From: Oscillospiraceae bacterium
GTDB lineage: Bacteria; Bacillota; Clostridia; Oscillospirales; Oscillospiraceae
Assembly (NCBI GenBank): GCA_017432615.1
Contig: JAFRIV010000030.1
Location: forward strand, 1-64,000
Length of the DNA stretch: 64,000 nt
Reading direction: 5' to 3'
The notes under the pieces are model-generated. The model made no database searches, was not told the DNA's origin, and saw only the letters and a list, made by a program, of their open reading frames with translations. This document shows, one piece after another, positions 42,673-51,622 of the stretch. Made by a program: the position numbers and the translations under genes. Numbering within the stretch: the stretch's first letter is position 1; every line of letters starts with the position of its first letter.

Positions 42673-43749
42673 ATGGAAAAAATAAAAAAAGGCGTCCGTC
42701 TGGACCATATCTCCAAGATCTACCAGGATCCGAAGACCGGCAAAGACTTTTATGCCGTAAAAGATACTTCTCTTGAAATTGAACCCGGTTCTTTCGTGAC
42801 CCTTCTCGGCCCGTCAGGCTGCGGGAAAACGACGACTCTTCGCATGATAGCAGGTTTTGAAAGCCCGGACGAAGGAGAGATCTACCTCGGTGAGGAGCCG
42901 ATCAATGAACTCACTCCCAACAAGCGAGACACCGCCATGGTCTTCCAGAGTTATGCACTTCTGCCTCATTACAACGTGTTTGACAATGTTGCCTATGGTT
43001 TGAAGCTTAGAAAAGTCCCGAAGAACGAAATCAAAAATCGTGTTCTGAAGATCCTTGACCTGGTGGAACTCACCGGGATGGAAGAGCGCATGACCAATCA
43101 GCTATCCGGTGGCCAACAGCAGCGCGTTGCCTTGGCAAGAGCCTTGGTAATCGAGCCTTCCGTTCTTCTCTTTGATGAACCGCTTTCTAACCTGGATGCC
43201 AAGCTTCGCGTCTCCATGCGCACGGAAATTCGCCGGATCCAGCAGGAAGTCGGTATCACGGCAATCTATGTTACCCATGACCAGAGTGAAGCCATGGCTC
43301 TGTCCGATAAGATCATTATCATGAGCAAAGGTGTAGTAGCACAGATGGGGACCCCACAGGAAATCTATTATCATCCGGTCAGTGAATTTGTAGCGGACTT
43401 TATCGGGGAAGCTAACTTCCTCAAGGGCCGCATGATTGGCAAAAATGGTAGCAATGCTGTGCTGGAGATCGAAGGGAACTCGTTGAATGTGCCTGACCAT
43501 GATGGAATGGAAACGGGAAAGGACTATACCATCGTTCTGCGTCCGGAAGCTGCTTCTCTGGCTGATCGTGGCGGAATGCCTTGCCGTGTTGTGCTCAGTT
43601 GCTTTATGGGCTCTTATCAGAACTACCATGTAATGGTAGGCAATACCCTTGTAAAACTGGAGGAGCACAATCCGAAAAACAAACGAATTTATCAGGTTGA
43701 TGAAACCTGCTCACTCGTATTCGATCCGGAGTCTGTCCACGTGCTGTAA
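42673..43749 (+). CDS. ABC transporter ATP-binding protein (system 3)
   Basis: Cytoplasmic ATPase of 358 residues. Walker A GPSGCGKTT near residue 43, Q-loop VFQSYALLP, signature LSGGQQQRVALARAL, Walker B VLLFDEPLSNLD, switch VTHDQSEA and a C-terminal TOBE domain with VLRPEAASL. Ribosome site GGAGG upstream. It is the last gene of system 3, followed by a clear terminator. Confidence 0.92.
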   Translation: MEKIKKGVRLDHISKIYQDPKTGKDFYAVKDTSLEIEPGSFVTLLGPSGCGKTTTLRMIAGFESPDEGEIYLGEEPINELTPNKRDTAMVFQSYALLPHYNVFDNVAYGLKLRKVPKNEIKNRVLKILDLVELTGMEERMTNQLSGGQQQRVALARALVIEPSVLLFDEPLSNLDAKLRVSMRTEIRRIQQEVGITAIYVTHDQSEAMALSDKIIIMSKGVVAQMGTPQEIYYHPVSEFVADFIGEANFLKGRMIGKNGSNAVLEIEGNSLNVPDHDGMETGKDYTIVLRPEAASLADRGGMPCRVVLSCFMGSYQNYHVMVGNTLVKLEEHNPKNKRIYQVDETCSLVFDPESVHVL

Positions 43750-43777
43750 TATTCCGCGTATATCTCTCCGGGATAGG

Positions 43778-43811
43778 ATCCGGGTGCTGTCCCATCGGCA
43801 CCCGGATTTTT
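43778..43811 (+). terminator. Terminator of ABC system 3
   Basis: Ten-base perfect stem ATCCGGGTGC / GCACCCGGAT with a ten-base loop followed by T-run. Confidence 0.85.
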
Positions 43812-43892
43812 ATAATCTCAAAACAGCAGTAGCATCTTGTTTTTTGTATATTTTATACAAAATTTTTAGTTTATTTTTGTTTATTCTGCCAA

Positions 43893-43921
43893 TTGATTAT
43901 GCAATTTGTTTCTGATATACT
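43893..43921 (+). promoter_or_regulatory. Strong promoter of an RNA gene
   Basis: TTGATT (43893-43898), 17-base spacer ending TGA, TATACT (43916-43921): an extended -10 promoter with no protein gene in the next 400 bases. Confidence 0.7.
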
Positions 43922-43927
43922 ATAGCC

Positions 43928-44194
43928 AACTTAAAAAAGTAAATACTTCCTACATCTTTTTAAAGAAGCCGCGAAGGTCAGGCACTCATAGGGAATATTC
44001 CTTGGCTACAGTCGATCCCGCTTATGGGAGTGTGAATGAAAAAGAGAAGCGCATTGTGAATGGATTCCGGAGTGAAGCGGCAGGAATATAAGAGAAAGAG
44101 AGGTAACCAGGATGCTAGATATCAAGATGTCAGAGAAATAACCCCTGATTGTTGCAGGTGAAAGATGCAATGATCAGGGGTTATTTCGTTTTGT
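43928..44194 (+). ncRNA. Probable structured non-coding RNA, about 265 bases
   Basis: This unit has its own extended -10 promoter and its own terminator and lies between two terminated operons. Pairings visible by eye: an enclosing helix GCCGC (43968-43972) with GCGGC (44077-44081); an inner helix CACTCATA (43983-43990) with TAT-GG-GAGTG (44023-44032); a self-complementary GGAATATTCC (43992-44001). The terminator is AAATAACCCCTGAT (44136-44149) with ATCAGGGGTTATTT (44173-44186), continued by TTGCA/TGCAA, then T-rich. The uxaB gene downstream has its own promoter, so this is not simply its leader. I cannot assign a family; a raiA-type motif or 6S RNA are candidates to test. The only frame across it (43906-44091) has no convincing ribosome site. 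Confidence 0.6.
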
Positions 44195-44267
44195 ACGGTT
44201 TTCAGCATTTTTCTTTCCGAGGCTGCTGTGCCCCGGTTTTTTTATGGCTTGTTAGCGGATTTCACTC

Positions 44268-44296
44268 TTGCTAAATTGCCGCTTTTTGACTATACT
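44268..44296 (+). promoter_or_regulatory. Promoter of uxaB-uxaA
   Basis: TTGCTA (44268-44273), 17-base spacer, TATACT (44291-44296). A small dyad TATC-N6-GATA (44303-44316) follows at the expected start and could be an operator. Confidence 0.65.
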
Positions 44297-44330
44297 ATAT
44301 GGTATCTTATTTGATATAAAGGAGTACCAC

Positions 44331-45806
44331 ATGGAGAGACTTTCTTATAAGACCCTGGAAGAACAAGGATATACCGGATATCTTTTGAAAGATGCTCCGG
44401 AACGTGTGCTGCAATTTGGCGAAGGCAATTTCCTTCGTGCATTTGTGGATTATTTTATTGATCTGATGAACGAAAAAGCGGGTTTCAACAGTAAGGTTGT
44501 GCTGACACAGCCTTCTTCTCCCCGTCTTAATACCCGATTTGCTCCGCAGGATGGTCTGTATACTCTTTTGCTGCGCGGCAGAGAAAACGGTGAAGCTGTA
44601 GAGCGCAAAAGAATTATTTCCTGTGTTTCTCGCTGTCTGAATATCACCCAGCAGTTTGAAGATTATCTTGCCTGTGCTGAGAACCCGGAACTGCGTTTTA
44701 TCGCCTCCAATACCACCGAGGCAGGCATTGCTTTTGATCCCTCCTGTAAAGCAGATGATGCCCCCCCCTCCAGTTTTCCTGCAAAACTCACACTCCTGCT
44801 CTATAAGCGTTGGAAGCTTGGTCTGAAGGGCTTCATTATTCTTTCCTGTGAGCTGATCGATCACAATGGCGATGAGCTGAAAAAGTGTGTGAAGCAGTAT
44901 ATAGATCTTTGGGCTCTGGAAAAAGAATTTACCGCCTGGGTCGAGGAAGAAAACATTTTCTGCTCTACCCTGGTTGACCGTATTGTCACTGGATATCCCC
45001 GTGCTGAGGCGGAAGCTCTCTGTGAGAAATTCGGTTACCAGGACGACATCATTGACACGGGTGAAGTCTTTGCCGCCTGGGTCATTGAGGGCCCGCAGTC
45101 TATCAAGGAAGAATTTCCGTTTGAACAAGCCGGTCTTCCTATTATTGTTGTGGATGATGTCACCCCATACAAACAGCGCAAAGTGCGCATTCTCAACGGT
45201 GCTCACACTTCTATGGTCCTCGGTGCCTATCTTGCCGGGCAGGATATCGTGCGCTCATGTATGGAAGATGAAAATATCCGGACGTTCATGAATAATGCCA
45301 TCTACGAGGAGATCATTCCTACACTTGATCTTCCGAAGGAGGATCTTCTCGATTTTGCAGCCGCTGTTACTGAGCGTTTCAATAACCCCTATATTGATCA
45401 TCGCCTGTTGGATATCTCTCTCAATTCCACTTCCAAATGGAAAGCTCGCGTAATGCCAAGTGTTACAGAATATTATAAACGGAACGGTTCTCTTCCAAAG
45501 CGTCTTACTTTCTCTTTCGCTGCATATATTGCTTTTTATCACACTGCAAAAGAGCGTGGAGAAGGCTGCCTGAAAGGCGTCCGGGGCGACAGTACTTATG
45601 ATATCAAAGACGATGCCTGGGTACTGGATTTCTTCTATGATCATCGCGAGGACACGGCAGAAGAGATCGTACATGCCGTTGTGAACAACGAGCGCATGTG
45701 GGGTACAGACCTGGCCGAATTACCTGGATTTGAAGCAGCTGTACTGTCTGATCTCAAAAATATTGAAAGCCTGGGCGCCGCCGATGCCATTCGGGAGGTC
45801 TGCTGA
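44331..45806 (+). CDS. uxaB: Tagaturonate reductase (altronate oxidoreductase)
   Basis: Cytoplasmic NADH-dependent enzyme of 491 residues, mannitol-dehydrogenase family. It reduces D-tagaturonate to D-altronate in galacturonate degradation. The N-terminus has the nucleotide-binding segment VLQFGEGNFLRAFVDYFID. The centre has VDRIVTGYPR and the substrate-side VDDVTPYKQRKVRILNGAHTSMVLGAYLAG, with the family's conserved K-x-RILNGAH core. The ATG at 44331 has AAAGGAG upstream; an earlier start at 44268 is unsupported. The altronate dehydratase gene starts right after its stop. The isomerase uxaC is not in the window. Confidence 0.95.
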   Translation: MERLSYKTLEEQGYTGYLLKDAPERVLQFGEGNFLRAFVDYFIDLMNEKAGFNSKVVLTQPSSPRLNTRFAPQDGLYTLLLRGRENGEAVERKRIISCVSRCLNITQQFEDYLACAENPELRFIASNTTEAGIAFDPSCKADDAPPSSFPAKLTLLLYKRWKLGLKGFIILSCELIDHNGDELKKCVKQYIDLWALEKEFTAWVEEENIFCSTLVDRIVTGYPRAEAEALCEKFGYQDDIIDTGEVFAAWVIEGPQSIKEEFPFEQAGLPIIVVDDVTPYKQRKVRILNGAHTSMVLGAYLAGQDIVRSCMEDENIRTFMNNAIYEEIIPTLDLPKEDLLDFAAAVTERFNNPYIDHRLLDISLNSTSKWKARVMPSVTEYYKRNGSLPKRLTFSFAAYIAFYHTAKERGEGCLKGVRGDSTYDIKDDAWVLDFFYDHREDTAEEIVHAVVNNERMWGTDLAELPGFEAAVLSDLKNIESLGAADAIREVC

Positions 45807-47288
45807 ATGAAGTTCCTTCAGATCCATCCGCTGGACAATGTGGCGGTGGCACTGGAAGATCTTCCCTCCGGCCTGACAATTACGTTGCAAGATTCTTCCA
45901 CTGTCTCTACCGCAGAAGCAATTCCTCGCGGGCATAAGTTTGCTCTGCATGCCATCAAAACCGGAGAGAATATAATCAAATACGGTTGTGCGATCGGCAA
46001 TGCATCAAGTGACATTCCGCAGGGTACCTGGGTACATACGCACAATGTGCATACTGGTTTAAGTGAAACTGCTTCATATACATATGATCATAAATACTTC
46101 CCGCTGCCTTCTGTCAAACCACGTACCTTTCACGGCTATCGTCGTCCGGACGGTCGTGCGGCCATTCGCAATGAGATCTGGATCCTCCCTACAGTAGGCT
46201 GCGTGAATAATATCGCAGCGCAGCTGGTTCAGCTGAATCAGGATCTCGTTCAGGGAAGCGTAGAGGGGCTGTATCACTTTTCGCATCCTTTTGGATGCAG
46301 CCAGATAGGGGAGGATCATGCGCAGACACGCAAGCTTCTCGCAGCGCTTACACGTCATCCCAATGCTGGCGGCGTACTGGTTCTCGGCCTCGGATGTGAA
46401 AATCTGACTATGGATCAGTTCAGGTCTGAACTCGGGAGTTGGGATGAGAATCGTGTCAAATTCCTGATCTGCCAGCAGGTGGAGGATGAGTTGGAAGCCG
46501 GATCTGCACTTCTGAAAGAACTTGCTGCCTATGTCGGGCAATTCCACCGGGAAGAGATTCCGGCATCGGAACTCGTTGTCGGTATGAAATGCGGTGGTTC
46601 CGACGGGCTTTCCGGTATTACCGCCAACCCCACTGTCGGCCGGTTCTCCGATCGTCTGATTGCTCTTGGCGGTTCAACCGTATTAACTGAAGTACCGGAG
46701 ATGTTTGGTGCAGAATCCATCCTCTTCTCCCGCTGTGAAAACGAAACCGTTTTTGGCAAAGCGGTTCAAATGGTGGAAGATTTCAAACAGTACTTTACCA
46801 GTCACGGGCAGGTCGTCTATGAAAATCCAAGTCCCGGAAACAAGGCAGGCGGCATTACCACATTGGAAGATAAATCCTGTGGATGCGTTCAGAAAGGCGG
46901 CAGCGCACAGATCACGGACGTGCTTTCTTACGGAGACGCCGTTATAAAGAAAGGTCTGAATCTTCTCAGTGGGCCGGGAAATGATCTGGTTTCCGCCACA
47001 GCACTCACCGCAGCCGGTGCGCATCTGATCCTCTTTACCACGGGTCGGGGAACACCTTTTGGTGCACCGGCACCTACAGTCAAGATTTCCACCAACACCC
47101 CGCTTTTTGAGAAGAAGGGGAACTGGATCGATTTCAACGCCGGGACGGTCGTACAGGGCGAAAGTCTGGACGACGCAGGCGATCGTCTTCTTGACTTCGT
47201 GCTGGAAATTGCCAGCGGTAAAAAAACACGGTCAGAGCAGCGCGGTGCGCGGGAGATTTCTATTTTTAAAGACGGTGTTGTGCTGTAA
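45807..47288 (+). CDS. uxaA: Altronate dehydratase
   Basis: Iron-dependent dehydratase of 493 residues that converts D-altronate to 2-keto-3-deoxygluconate. A small N-terminal SAF domain (1-95, containing ALHAIKTGENIIKYG and GTWVHTHNV) is followed by the UxaA catalytic domain with GYRRPDGRAAIRNEIWILPTVGCVN, HPFGCSQIGEDH, LGLGCEN and KCGGSDGLSGITANP. The C-terminus has TTGRGTPFGAPAPTVKISTN. Its ATG abuts the uxaB stop (TGA-ATG), with GGGAGG upstream inside uxaB, so the two are coupled. The product would enter the KDG branch encoded elsewhere. Confidence 0.96.
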   Translation: MKFLQIHPLDNVAVALEDLPSGLTITLQDSSTVSTAEAIPRGHKFALHAIKTGENIIKYGCAIGNASSDIPQGTWVHTHNVHTGLSETASYTYDHKYFPLPSVKPRTFHGYRRPDGRAAIRNEIWILPTVGCVNNIAAQLVQLNQDLVQGSVEGLYHFSHPFGCSQIGEDHAQTRKLLAALTRHPNAGGVLVLGLGCENLTMDQFRSELGSWDENRVKFLICQQVEDELEAGSALLKELAAYVGQFHREEIPASELVVGMKCGGSDGLSGITANPTVGRFSDRLIALGGSTVLTEVPEMFGAESILFSRCENETVFGKAVQMVEDFKQYFTSHGQVVYENPSPGNKAGGITTLEDKSCGCVQKGGSAQITDVLSYGDAVIKKGLNLLSGPGNDLVSATALTAAGAHLILFTTGRGTPFGAPAPTVKISTNTPLFEKKGNWIDFNAGTVVQGESLDDAGDRLLDFVLEIASGKKTRSEQRGAREISIFKDGVVL

Positions 47289-47310
47289 GCATTTTCTCAT
47301 AATAACAGCT

Positions 47311-47336
47311 CGGGCGTGTACTGATGTACACGCCCG
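47311..47336. terminator. Bidirectional terminator between uxaA and nanA
   Basis: Eleven-base perfect stem CGGGCGTGTAC / GTACACGCCCG with a TGAT loop, T-rich on the plus side; it serves the convergent uxaA and nanA genes. Confidence 0.85.
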
Positions 47337-47361
47337 GCTTTTGTTTTTCTGTTTTTTGGAT

Positions 47362-48270
47362 TCAGGCGTAGGTTTTGATCAATTCCTTGATCTGTTTTGC
47401 ACATGCGGAACAGATTGTTTTATCTCCTTCTGCAAGGTTATAAAGCGGTTCCCGCACGCCCCCGATATCCGGAGCACCCATATTCCGCAGGGTCTCTTTG
47501 ATCATGGCATACATGTTGCCCGTTCCGGAACAGAGTTTATAGATTATCTGGCAACATGCATCCTGGATCTCTCTTGCTTTTGCAATCTCCCCTTTTTGCG
47601 TCAGGCTATAGATAGCGAGATACAGCTCCGGCATAACGGCATATGTACCTCCGATACCTCCGATTGCACCGGCGCAGAGGCCGGAGAGAAGCTGTTCATC
47701 CGGTCCGTTAAAGACGATTGCGCCTTCATCCCGCCACATCTCAATATCCTGAACCGGCATGGAGGAATTCTTTACGCCGATCACATTGGGGTTTTTAAGC
47801 ATCTCTCGCAGCAGCGATGAGCTGAGGGCCACCCCCGCAAGCTGCGGTATGTTGTAGATTACAAAGTCTGTGTGCGGTGCCGCTGAAGAAATGTCATTCC
47901 AATACTTTGCAATAGCATGAGGAGGGAGTTTGAAGTAAATTGGTGGAATAGCCGCAATTGCATCCACGCCGAGGCTTTCGGCATGTGCTGCAAGCTCCAT
48001 GCTGTCACGGGTGTTGTTGCAGGCCACATGCGCAATGATCACGATCTTGTCTCTAGCCGCAGCCATAACATTTTCCAGCACCAGTTTGCGCTCTTCCACC
48101 GAGTGATAGATGCACTCTCCCGATGAGCCGCCGACATAGAGTCCTGTAACACCTTTGCCGATCAGATACTCTGTAAACGCCCGGACACGCTCCGGAGAGA
48201 TCGACCCGTCTTCTGCGTAGCACGCGTAAAATGCGGGAAAAATACCCTGATATTTAGCATTGTCTCTCAT
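47362..48270 (-). CDS. nanA: N-acetylneuraminate lyase
   Basis: Cytoplasmic class I aldolase of 302 residues (DapA/NanA family) that splits sialic acid into N-acetylmannosamine and pyruvate. The carboxylate-binding motif GGSSGEC is at 47-53, the catalytic Tyr in IYNIP is about residue 139, and the Schiff-base Lys in GVKNSS is about residue 167. These nearly match Tyr137 and Lys165 of the E. coli lyase. The context supports a lyase over dihydrodipicolinate synthase: a CUT1 transporter, an RpiR regulator and an N-acylglucosamine 2-epimerase precede it. It is the last gene of the sialic-acid operon, 30 bases after the permease stop. Confidence 0.92.
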   Translation of the reverse strand: MRDNAKYQGIFPAFYACYAEDGSISPERVRAFTEYLIGKGVTGLYVGGSSGECIYHSVEERKLVLENVMAAARDKIVIIAHVACNNTRDSMELAAHAESLGVDAIAAIPPIYFKLPPHAIAKYWNDISSAAPHTDFVIYNIPQLAGVALSSSLLREMLKNPNVIGVKNSSMPVQDIEMWRDEGAIVFNGPDEQLLSGLCAGAIGGIGGTYAVMPELYLAIYSLTQKGEIAKAREIQDACCQIIYKLCSGTGNMYAMIKETLRNMGAPDIGGVREPLYNLAEGDKTICSACAKQIKELIKTYA

Positions 48271-48299
48271 AACTGTTTATAACTGTTTCCTTTCCTGTT

Positions 48300-49223
48300 T
48301 TATCCTTTTACCGCACCCATTGTAATACCCTTGGTAAAGTATTTCTGGAAAATGATGAATACGACAATGATCGGTACAGAGGCAAATGCAGCTCCCGCCA
48401 TGATGAGACCATAGTCTGTCGCATTTTCTGCCTGCATTTTGGCAATACCGAGAGAGATCGTCAGGTTCTTGGTGCTGGAGAGCATGATCAGCTGCATAAA
48501 ATAATCATTCCAGGACGAAATGAAGGTGAAGATTGCCAGAGCCCCAACGCCCGGTTTGATCATCGGGAAAACAACCGTATTAAACGTTTTAAGTTCTCCC
48601 GCCCCGTCGATTCTGGCCGCTTCCAGGATTTCTCCAGGGATGCTTTCGGCAAACTGCTTGATCAGGAAAACGCCGAAGGGCCAGCCGACAATGGGAAATA
48701 TCACTGCAGCCATTGTATTATAAAACTTCAGTGAGCTCATCTCACGGATCAGCGGGATCAGGATGACCTGTTTGGGCAGTGCCATGGCACAGACGATCAG
48801 AGTAAAGATCAGATTCCGCCCCACAAAACGCTTTTTGGCCAGGGAATATCCCGCCAGGGCCGAGGTCAGGCAGGTAAGCAGCATCGCTGCAACTGCCATA
48901 AAAACGGTGTTGATCATCCATCGAATTGCTGCAGGGACCGTCGCTCCTGTGACGGCAGCAATCGGTGCCCCATCCTCTGACCAGTACTGACTGAAGGGAA
49001 TACTGATCTCAAACAGCGGGGCTTTCAATTTCCCCATCAGTTTTTCCCAGTTCGCCATCGTCCATTCATACGGCCACCAGACCGGAGTAGTAGAATTCAC
49101 TTCTTTCGCTGTTTTAAAAGCACCGGTAACGATCCAGTACAGCGGGAAGGTAAACAGGAGCGCAATAATAAGAATAACTATAAACTCAATTGCCTTGGAA
49201 GCCTTGGATTTTTGCCCTAACAT
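48300..49223 (-). CDS. CUT1 sugar ABC permease, MalG/UgpE-like (sialic-acid system)
   Basis: Membrane permease of 307 residues with six helices, BPD_transp_1. The ATPase-contact EAA loop reads EAARIDGAGELKTFNTVVFPMIKPG and the C-terminus has FQKYFTKGITMGAVKG, characteristic of MalG-type subunits. The ATG at 49223 has AAAGGAGG seven bases upstream; a longer frame to 49286 is rejected. It partners the permease at 49237-50145, 13 bases away. An extracytoplasmic insert of about 40 residues follows the first helix. Sialic acid as cargo is inferred from nanA. Confidence 0.87.
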   Translation of the reverse strand: MLGQKSKASKAIEFIVILIIALLFTFPLYWIVTGAFKTAKEVNSTTPVWWPYEWTMANWEKLMGKLKAPLFEISIPFSQYWSEDGAPIAAVTGATVPAAIRWMINTVFMAVAAMLLTCLTSALAGYSLAKKRFVGRNLIFTLIVCAMALPKQVILIPLIREMSSLKFYNTMAAVIFPIVGWPFGVFLIKQFAESIPGEILEAARIDGAGELKTFNTVVFPMIKPGVGALAIFTFISSWNDYFMQLIMLSSTKNLTISLGIAKMQAENATDYGLIMAGAAFASVPIIVVFIIFQKYFTKGITMGAVKG

Positions 49224-49236
49224 ATCTGTACCTCCT

Positions 49237-50145
49237 TTAACTGTCACTCTGGCCGAGTTTAAACTGAATCCCTGAGAGCACTGCAATAATGATCATCAGA
49301 ATCACACCCATTGCATTACCATAACCATAACGGGACATTTTCAGTGCCGTGTAGTAGATGTAATACATGATCGTATCTGTGGAGTGAAGCGGCCCTCCAG
49401 ATGTAAGCAGCTGAATCAGGGCAAAGCACTGGAAGGAGTTGATCATGGTGATGATCAGGATGTAGAGCGTTGTCGGCATAATCTGTGCCCATTTGATCTT
49501 CCAGAAAACCTGACGGTGATTGGCTCCATCCACTTCTGCCGCTTCTACAAGGCTCTGGTCTACGTTTCCCAATGCTGAGACATACAGTACGATCGGCTGT
49601 CCGACAGATGTTGTCAGAAGGATTAGAATAATACATCCCAGAGCATATTTCGGATCCCCGAGCCAATTGATCGGTTTACTGATGATTCCGAGTGCTTTCA
49701 GAATGTAGTTGAAAATACCGTAGTAATTATTGAACATCCACTTCCATACTACCGTAACTGCTACCGATCCTGTTACCACCGGAAGATAGAAAACCACACG
49801 GAAGAGACTGGTCAGCCACGGCTTCATATCATAGATGCAGTTGGCAACCCAAAGGGAAAAGATCATAACAACCGGCACCGAAACCAGCACGATCACAAAG
49901 GTGTTTTTCAACGCTCCGCGGAAGATCGGGTCTTGGAAGAGCTCGATATAGTTACCGAAACCGATAAAAACATCCTGCGTATTCTTACCCATATTGGAAT
50001 CAAAGAAGCTTGTAATAATGCACATTACCATTGGGTAAACAACAAACGTCAGAAAGAAGACCAGACTCGGCAGCAGAAACAGATATCCAGCTGTTGTTTC
50101 TCGTCTGACCAGCGCCCGGCTCATGCCGGATCTATTTTTGTTCAT
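49237..50145 (-). CDS. CUT1 sugar ABC permease, MalF/UgpA-like (sialic-acid system)
   Basis: Membrane permease of 302 residues, six helices, BPD_transp_1. First helix region TAGYLFLLPSLVFFLTFVVYPMVM; EAA loop EAAEVDGANHRQVFWKIKWAQIMPT. I chose the ATG at 50145 over that at 50151 because AAGGG is seven bases from the former but touches the latter. No ATPase gene is present in this operon, so it probably uses a shared MsmK/UgpC-type ATPase encoded elsewhere. Confidence 0.87.
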   Translation of the reverse strand: MNKNRSGMSRALVRRETTAGYLFLLPSLVFFLTFVVYPMVMCIITSFFDSNMGKNTQDVFIGFGNYIELFQDPIFRGALKNTFVIVLVSVPVVMIFSLWVANCIYDMKPWLTSLFRVVFYLPVVTGSVAVTVVWKWMFNNYYGIFNYILKALGIISKPINWLGDPKYALGCIILILLTTSVGQPIVLYVSALGNVDQSLVEAAEVDGANHRQVFWKIKWAQIMPTTLYILIITMINSFQCFALIQLLTSGGPLHSTDTIMYYIYYTALKMSRYGYGNAMGVILMIIIAVLSGIQFKLGQSDS

Positions 50146-50210
50146 AGGCATACCCTTCCTTTTTGAAAAAGCAAATCATGATGGATCGTTTGAACTTCAT
50201 TGAAAGAGAA

Positions 50211-50241
50211 CACCCTCTCTGCGCGAAGCACAGAGAGGGTG
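50211..50241 (-). terminator. Stem-loop between binding protein and permease (sialic-acid system)
   Basis: Eleven-base stem CACCCTCTCTG / CAGAGAGGGTG with a nine-base loop, T-rich tail on the minus strand (TTCTCTTTC). Confidence 0.75.
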
Positions 50242-50273
50242 CGCACCCTTAGGTTTTTAATTCAAACTTTTTC

Positions 50274-51554
50274 TCAGCCTGCTGCAAGAGCATTAGCTGC
50301 CTCGACAAAGGCATTCGTCTCTGCCTGGACATCACCGCCTGCACCGATGCGCTGGAGCATATTCCACCACTCGGTACGCTGCCCTGCCCAGCCGGGGATC
50401 ACATTGTAGTAATCGCCAAGATTCGGAAGGAAGATTGCAGAATATTCATTCATAATATCTTCCGTAGCTGTGCCTTCAAATACGCCCTGGACATCCGCAC
50501 GCACCGGGAAGAAGCTGGAAGCACGTACTGCCTTGACCACTTCATCTGCATCATAGCAGAAATATTTGATGAATTCTTTTGCTGCTTCCACTTTATCAGG
50601 ATTGCCGTTGTCAAATACGCCAAAGCCCCAGATACCACCGCAGAGTTCTGCTTTACCATCTTCAGACGGGAAGTTCATCATGAGGATTCTGCTGCCATCA
50701 TTGGTAAATCCCGGTTCGCCATTGTCGGCATTGGTCTGCTGAGAAGCATTCCAGCACCAGGAAATATTCAGCATACCCTGACGGAAGAGCTGGATCTCAT
50801 CCCCTGCAACAATGCCCGGATCAAAGGTGATGGCATCCCAACTCTGGAGAAGCTCAAGTGCTTTTACATTTTCAGGAGAATTTGCTGTGTACTCTGTGTG
50901 TTCCGGATTGGTATAAGTACCGTTATACAGGTTGTTGACAAGAGCACGTGTGCCCTGGTCGCCGCCCTGACCACCGCAGTAAACAGTGGCAACCGGCATG
51001 CCGGTGTAAGCATAAACAGCATCGACAGCCTTAATGAAGTTCTCTGTCGTCCATGTGCGATTCTCGAGGTCAATGTACTGTAGCGCATCGGCAGCTTCAA
51101 ATACATCATAATTGATAGCCATGTTATGGGCAACCATGCAGAGAGGAACTTCATAATAAGTGCCTTCATACTGACAGGCCTTCTTCAGAGAATCATAAAC
51201 CCCGGCAGCTTCCGGAATTTCATAAAGATCGCTGAGGTCTGCCATATAGCCGCCGACGCCCCACTTCATTACGAGACGTTCGGGTCCTTCCATAATAAGG
51301 TCCGGAGCGGCGTTTCCTTCCAGTGCAGTGTTGACCTGATCGTCACCGGAAGTATAATCCAGATATTCTACAGTAACCTTGATGCCTGTAGCGGCTTCAA
51401 AATCCGCCATCAGAGCATCCATTGTCTCGGCATCGACCCATTTTCCAATCGGATACGTCCACAGTGTAATCTCTTTTGCAGGTTCTGCACTTGCGAAGAC
51501 GCCGAGAGAGGCGACCATGCACAAAGCAAGGATAATTGCCAGGAATTTCTTCAT
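50274..51554 (-). CDS. CUT1 substrate-binding protein (probable sialic-acid system)
   Basis: Exported binding protein of 426 residues, SBP_bac_1 family. The signal peptide MKKFLAIILALCMVASLGVFASAE ends near residue 24 and has no lipobox. The mature part begins EITLWTYPIGKWVDAETMDALMADFEAATGIKVTVEYLDY, and has EGPERLVMKWGVGGYMADLSDL, RQGMLNISWCWN and GGIWGFGVFDNG. Such proteins bind oligosaccharides or sialic acid (SAT2-type systems); sialic acid is inferred from nanA, the epimerase and RpiR. The ATG at 51554 has GGAGG eight bases upstream. A consensus-like promoter and likely operators lie directly upstream. Confidence 0.85.
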   Translation of the reverse strand: MKKFLAIILALCMVASLGVFASAEPAKEITLWTYPIGKWVDAETMDALMADFEAATGIKVTVEYLDYTSGDDQVNTALEGNAAPDLIMEGPERLVMKWGVGGYMADLSDLYEIPEAAGVYDSLKKACQYEGTYYEVPLCMVAHNMAINYDVFEAADALQYIDLENRTWTTENFIKAVDAVYAYTGMPVATVYCGGQGGDQGTRALVNNLYNGTYTNPEHTEYTANSPENVKALELLQSWDAITFDPGIVAGDEIQLFRQGMLNISWCWNASQQTNADNGEPGFTNDGSRILMMNFPSEDGKAELCGGIWGFGVFDNGNPDKVEAAKEFIKYFCYDADEVVKAVRASSFFPVRADVQGVFEGTATEDIMNEYSAIFLPNLGDYYNVIPGWAGQRTEWWNMLQRIGAGGDVQAETNAFVEAANALAAG

Positions 51555-51622
51555 TTTGTGTACCTCCAATAAAAAATTTTATTTTGTTTGGCCTCAACAG
51601 CCTGGATTCTGTTGAAACTGAC

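Noticed and set aside
30012-43749. Calling the three region-4 transporters iron(III) uptake systems
   Set aside because: Family resemblance alone suggests this, but the ferric-binding tyrosine pair is not visible and the linked enzymes act on phosphate esters; left as FbpA/AfuA-like with unknown ligand.
43906-44091. Frame of 61 codons in the 43.9-44.1 kb gap
   Set aside because: It begins before the predicted transcript start, lacks a ribosome site and has odd composition; RNA structure explains the region better.
47362-48270. Dihydrodipicolinate synthase (dapA) for the 302-residue aldolase
   Set aside because: Both belong to one family, but the operon with a sugar transporter, RpiR and the 2-epimerase and the GGSSGEC start of the motif favour N-acetylneuraminate lyase.
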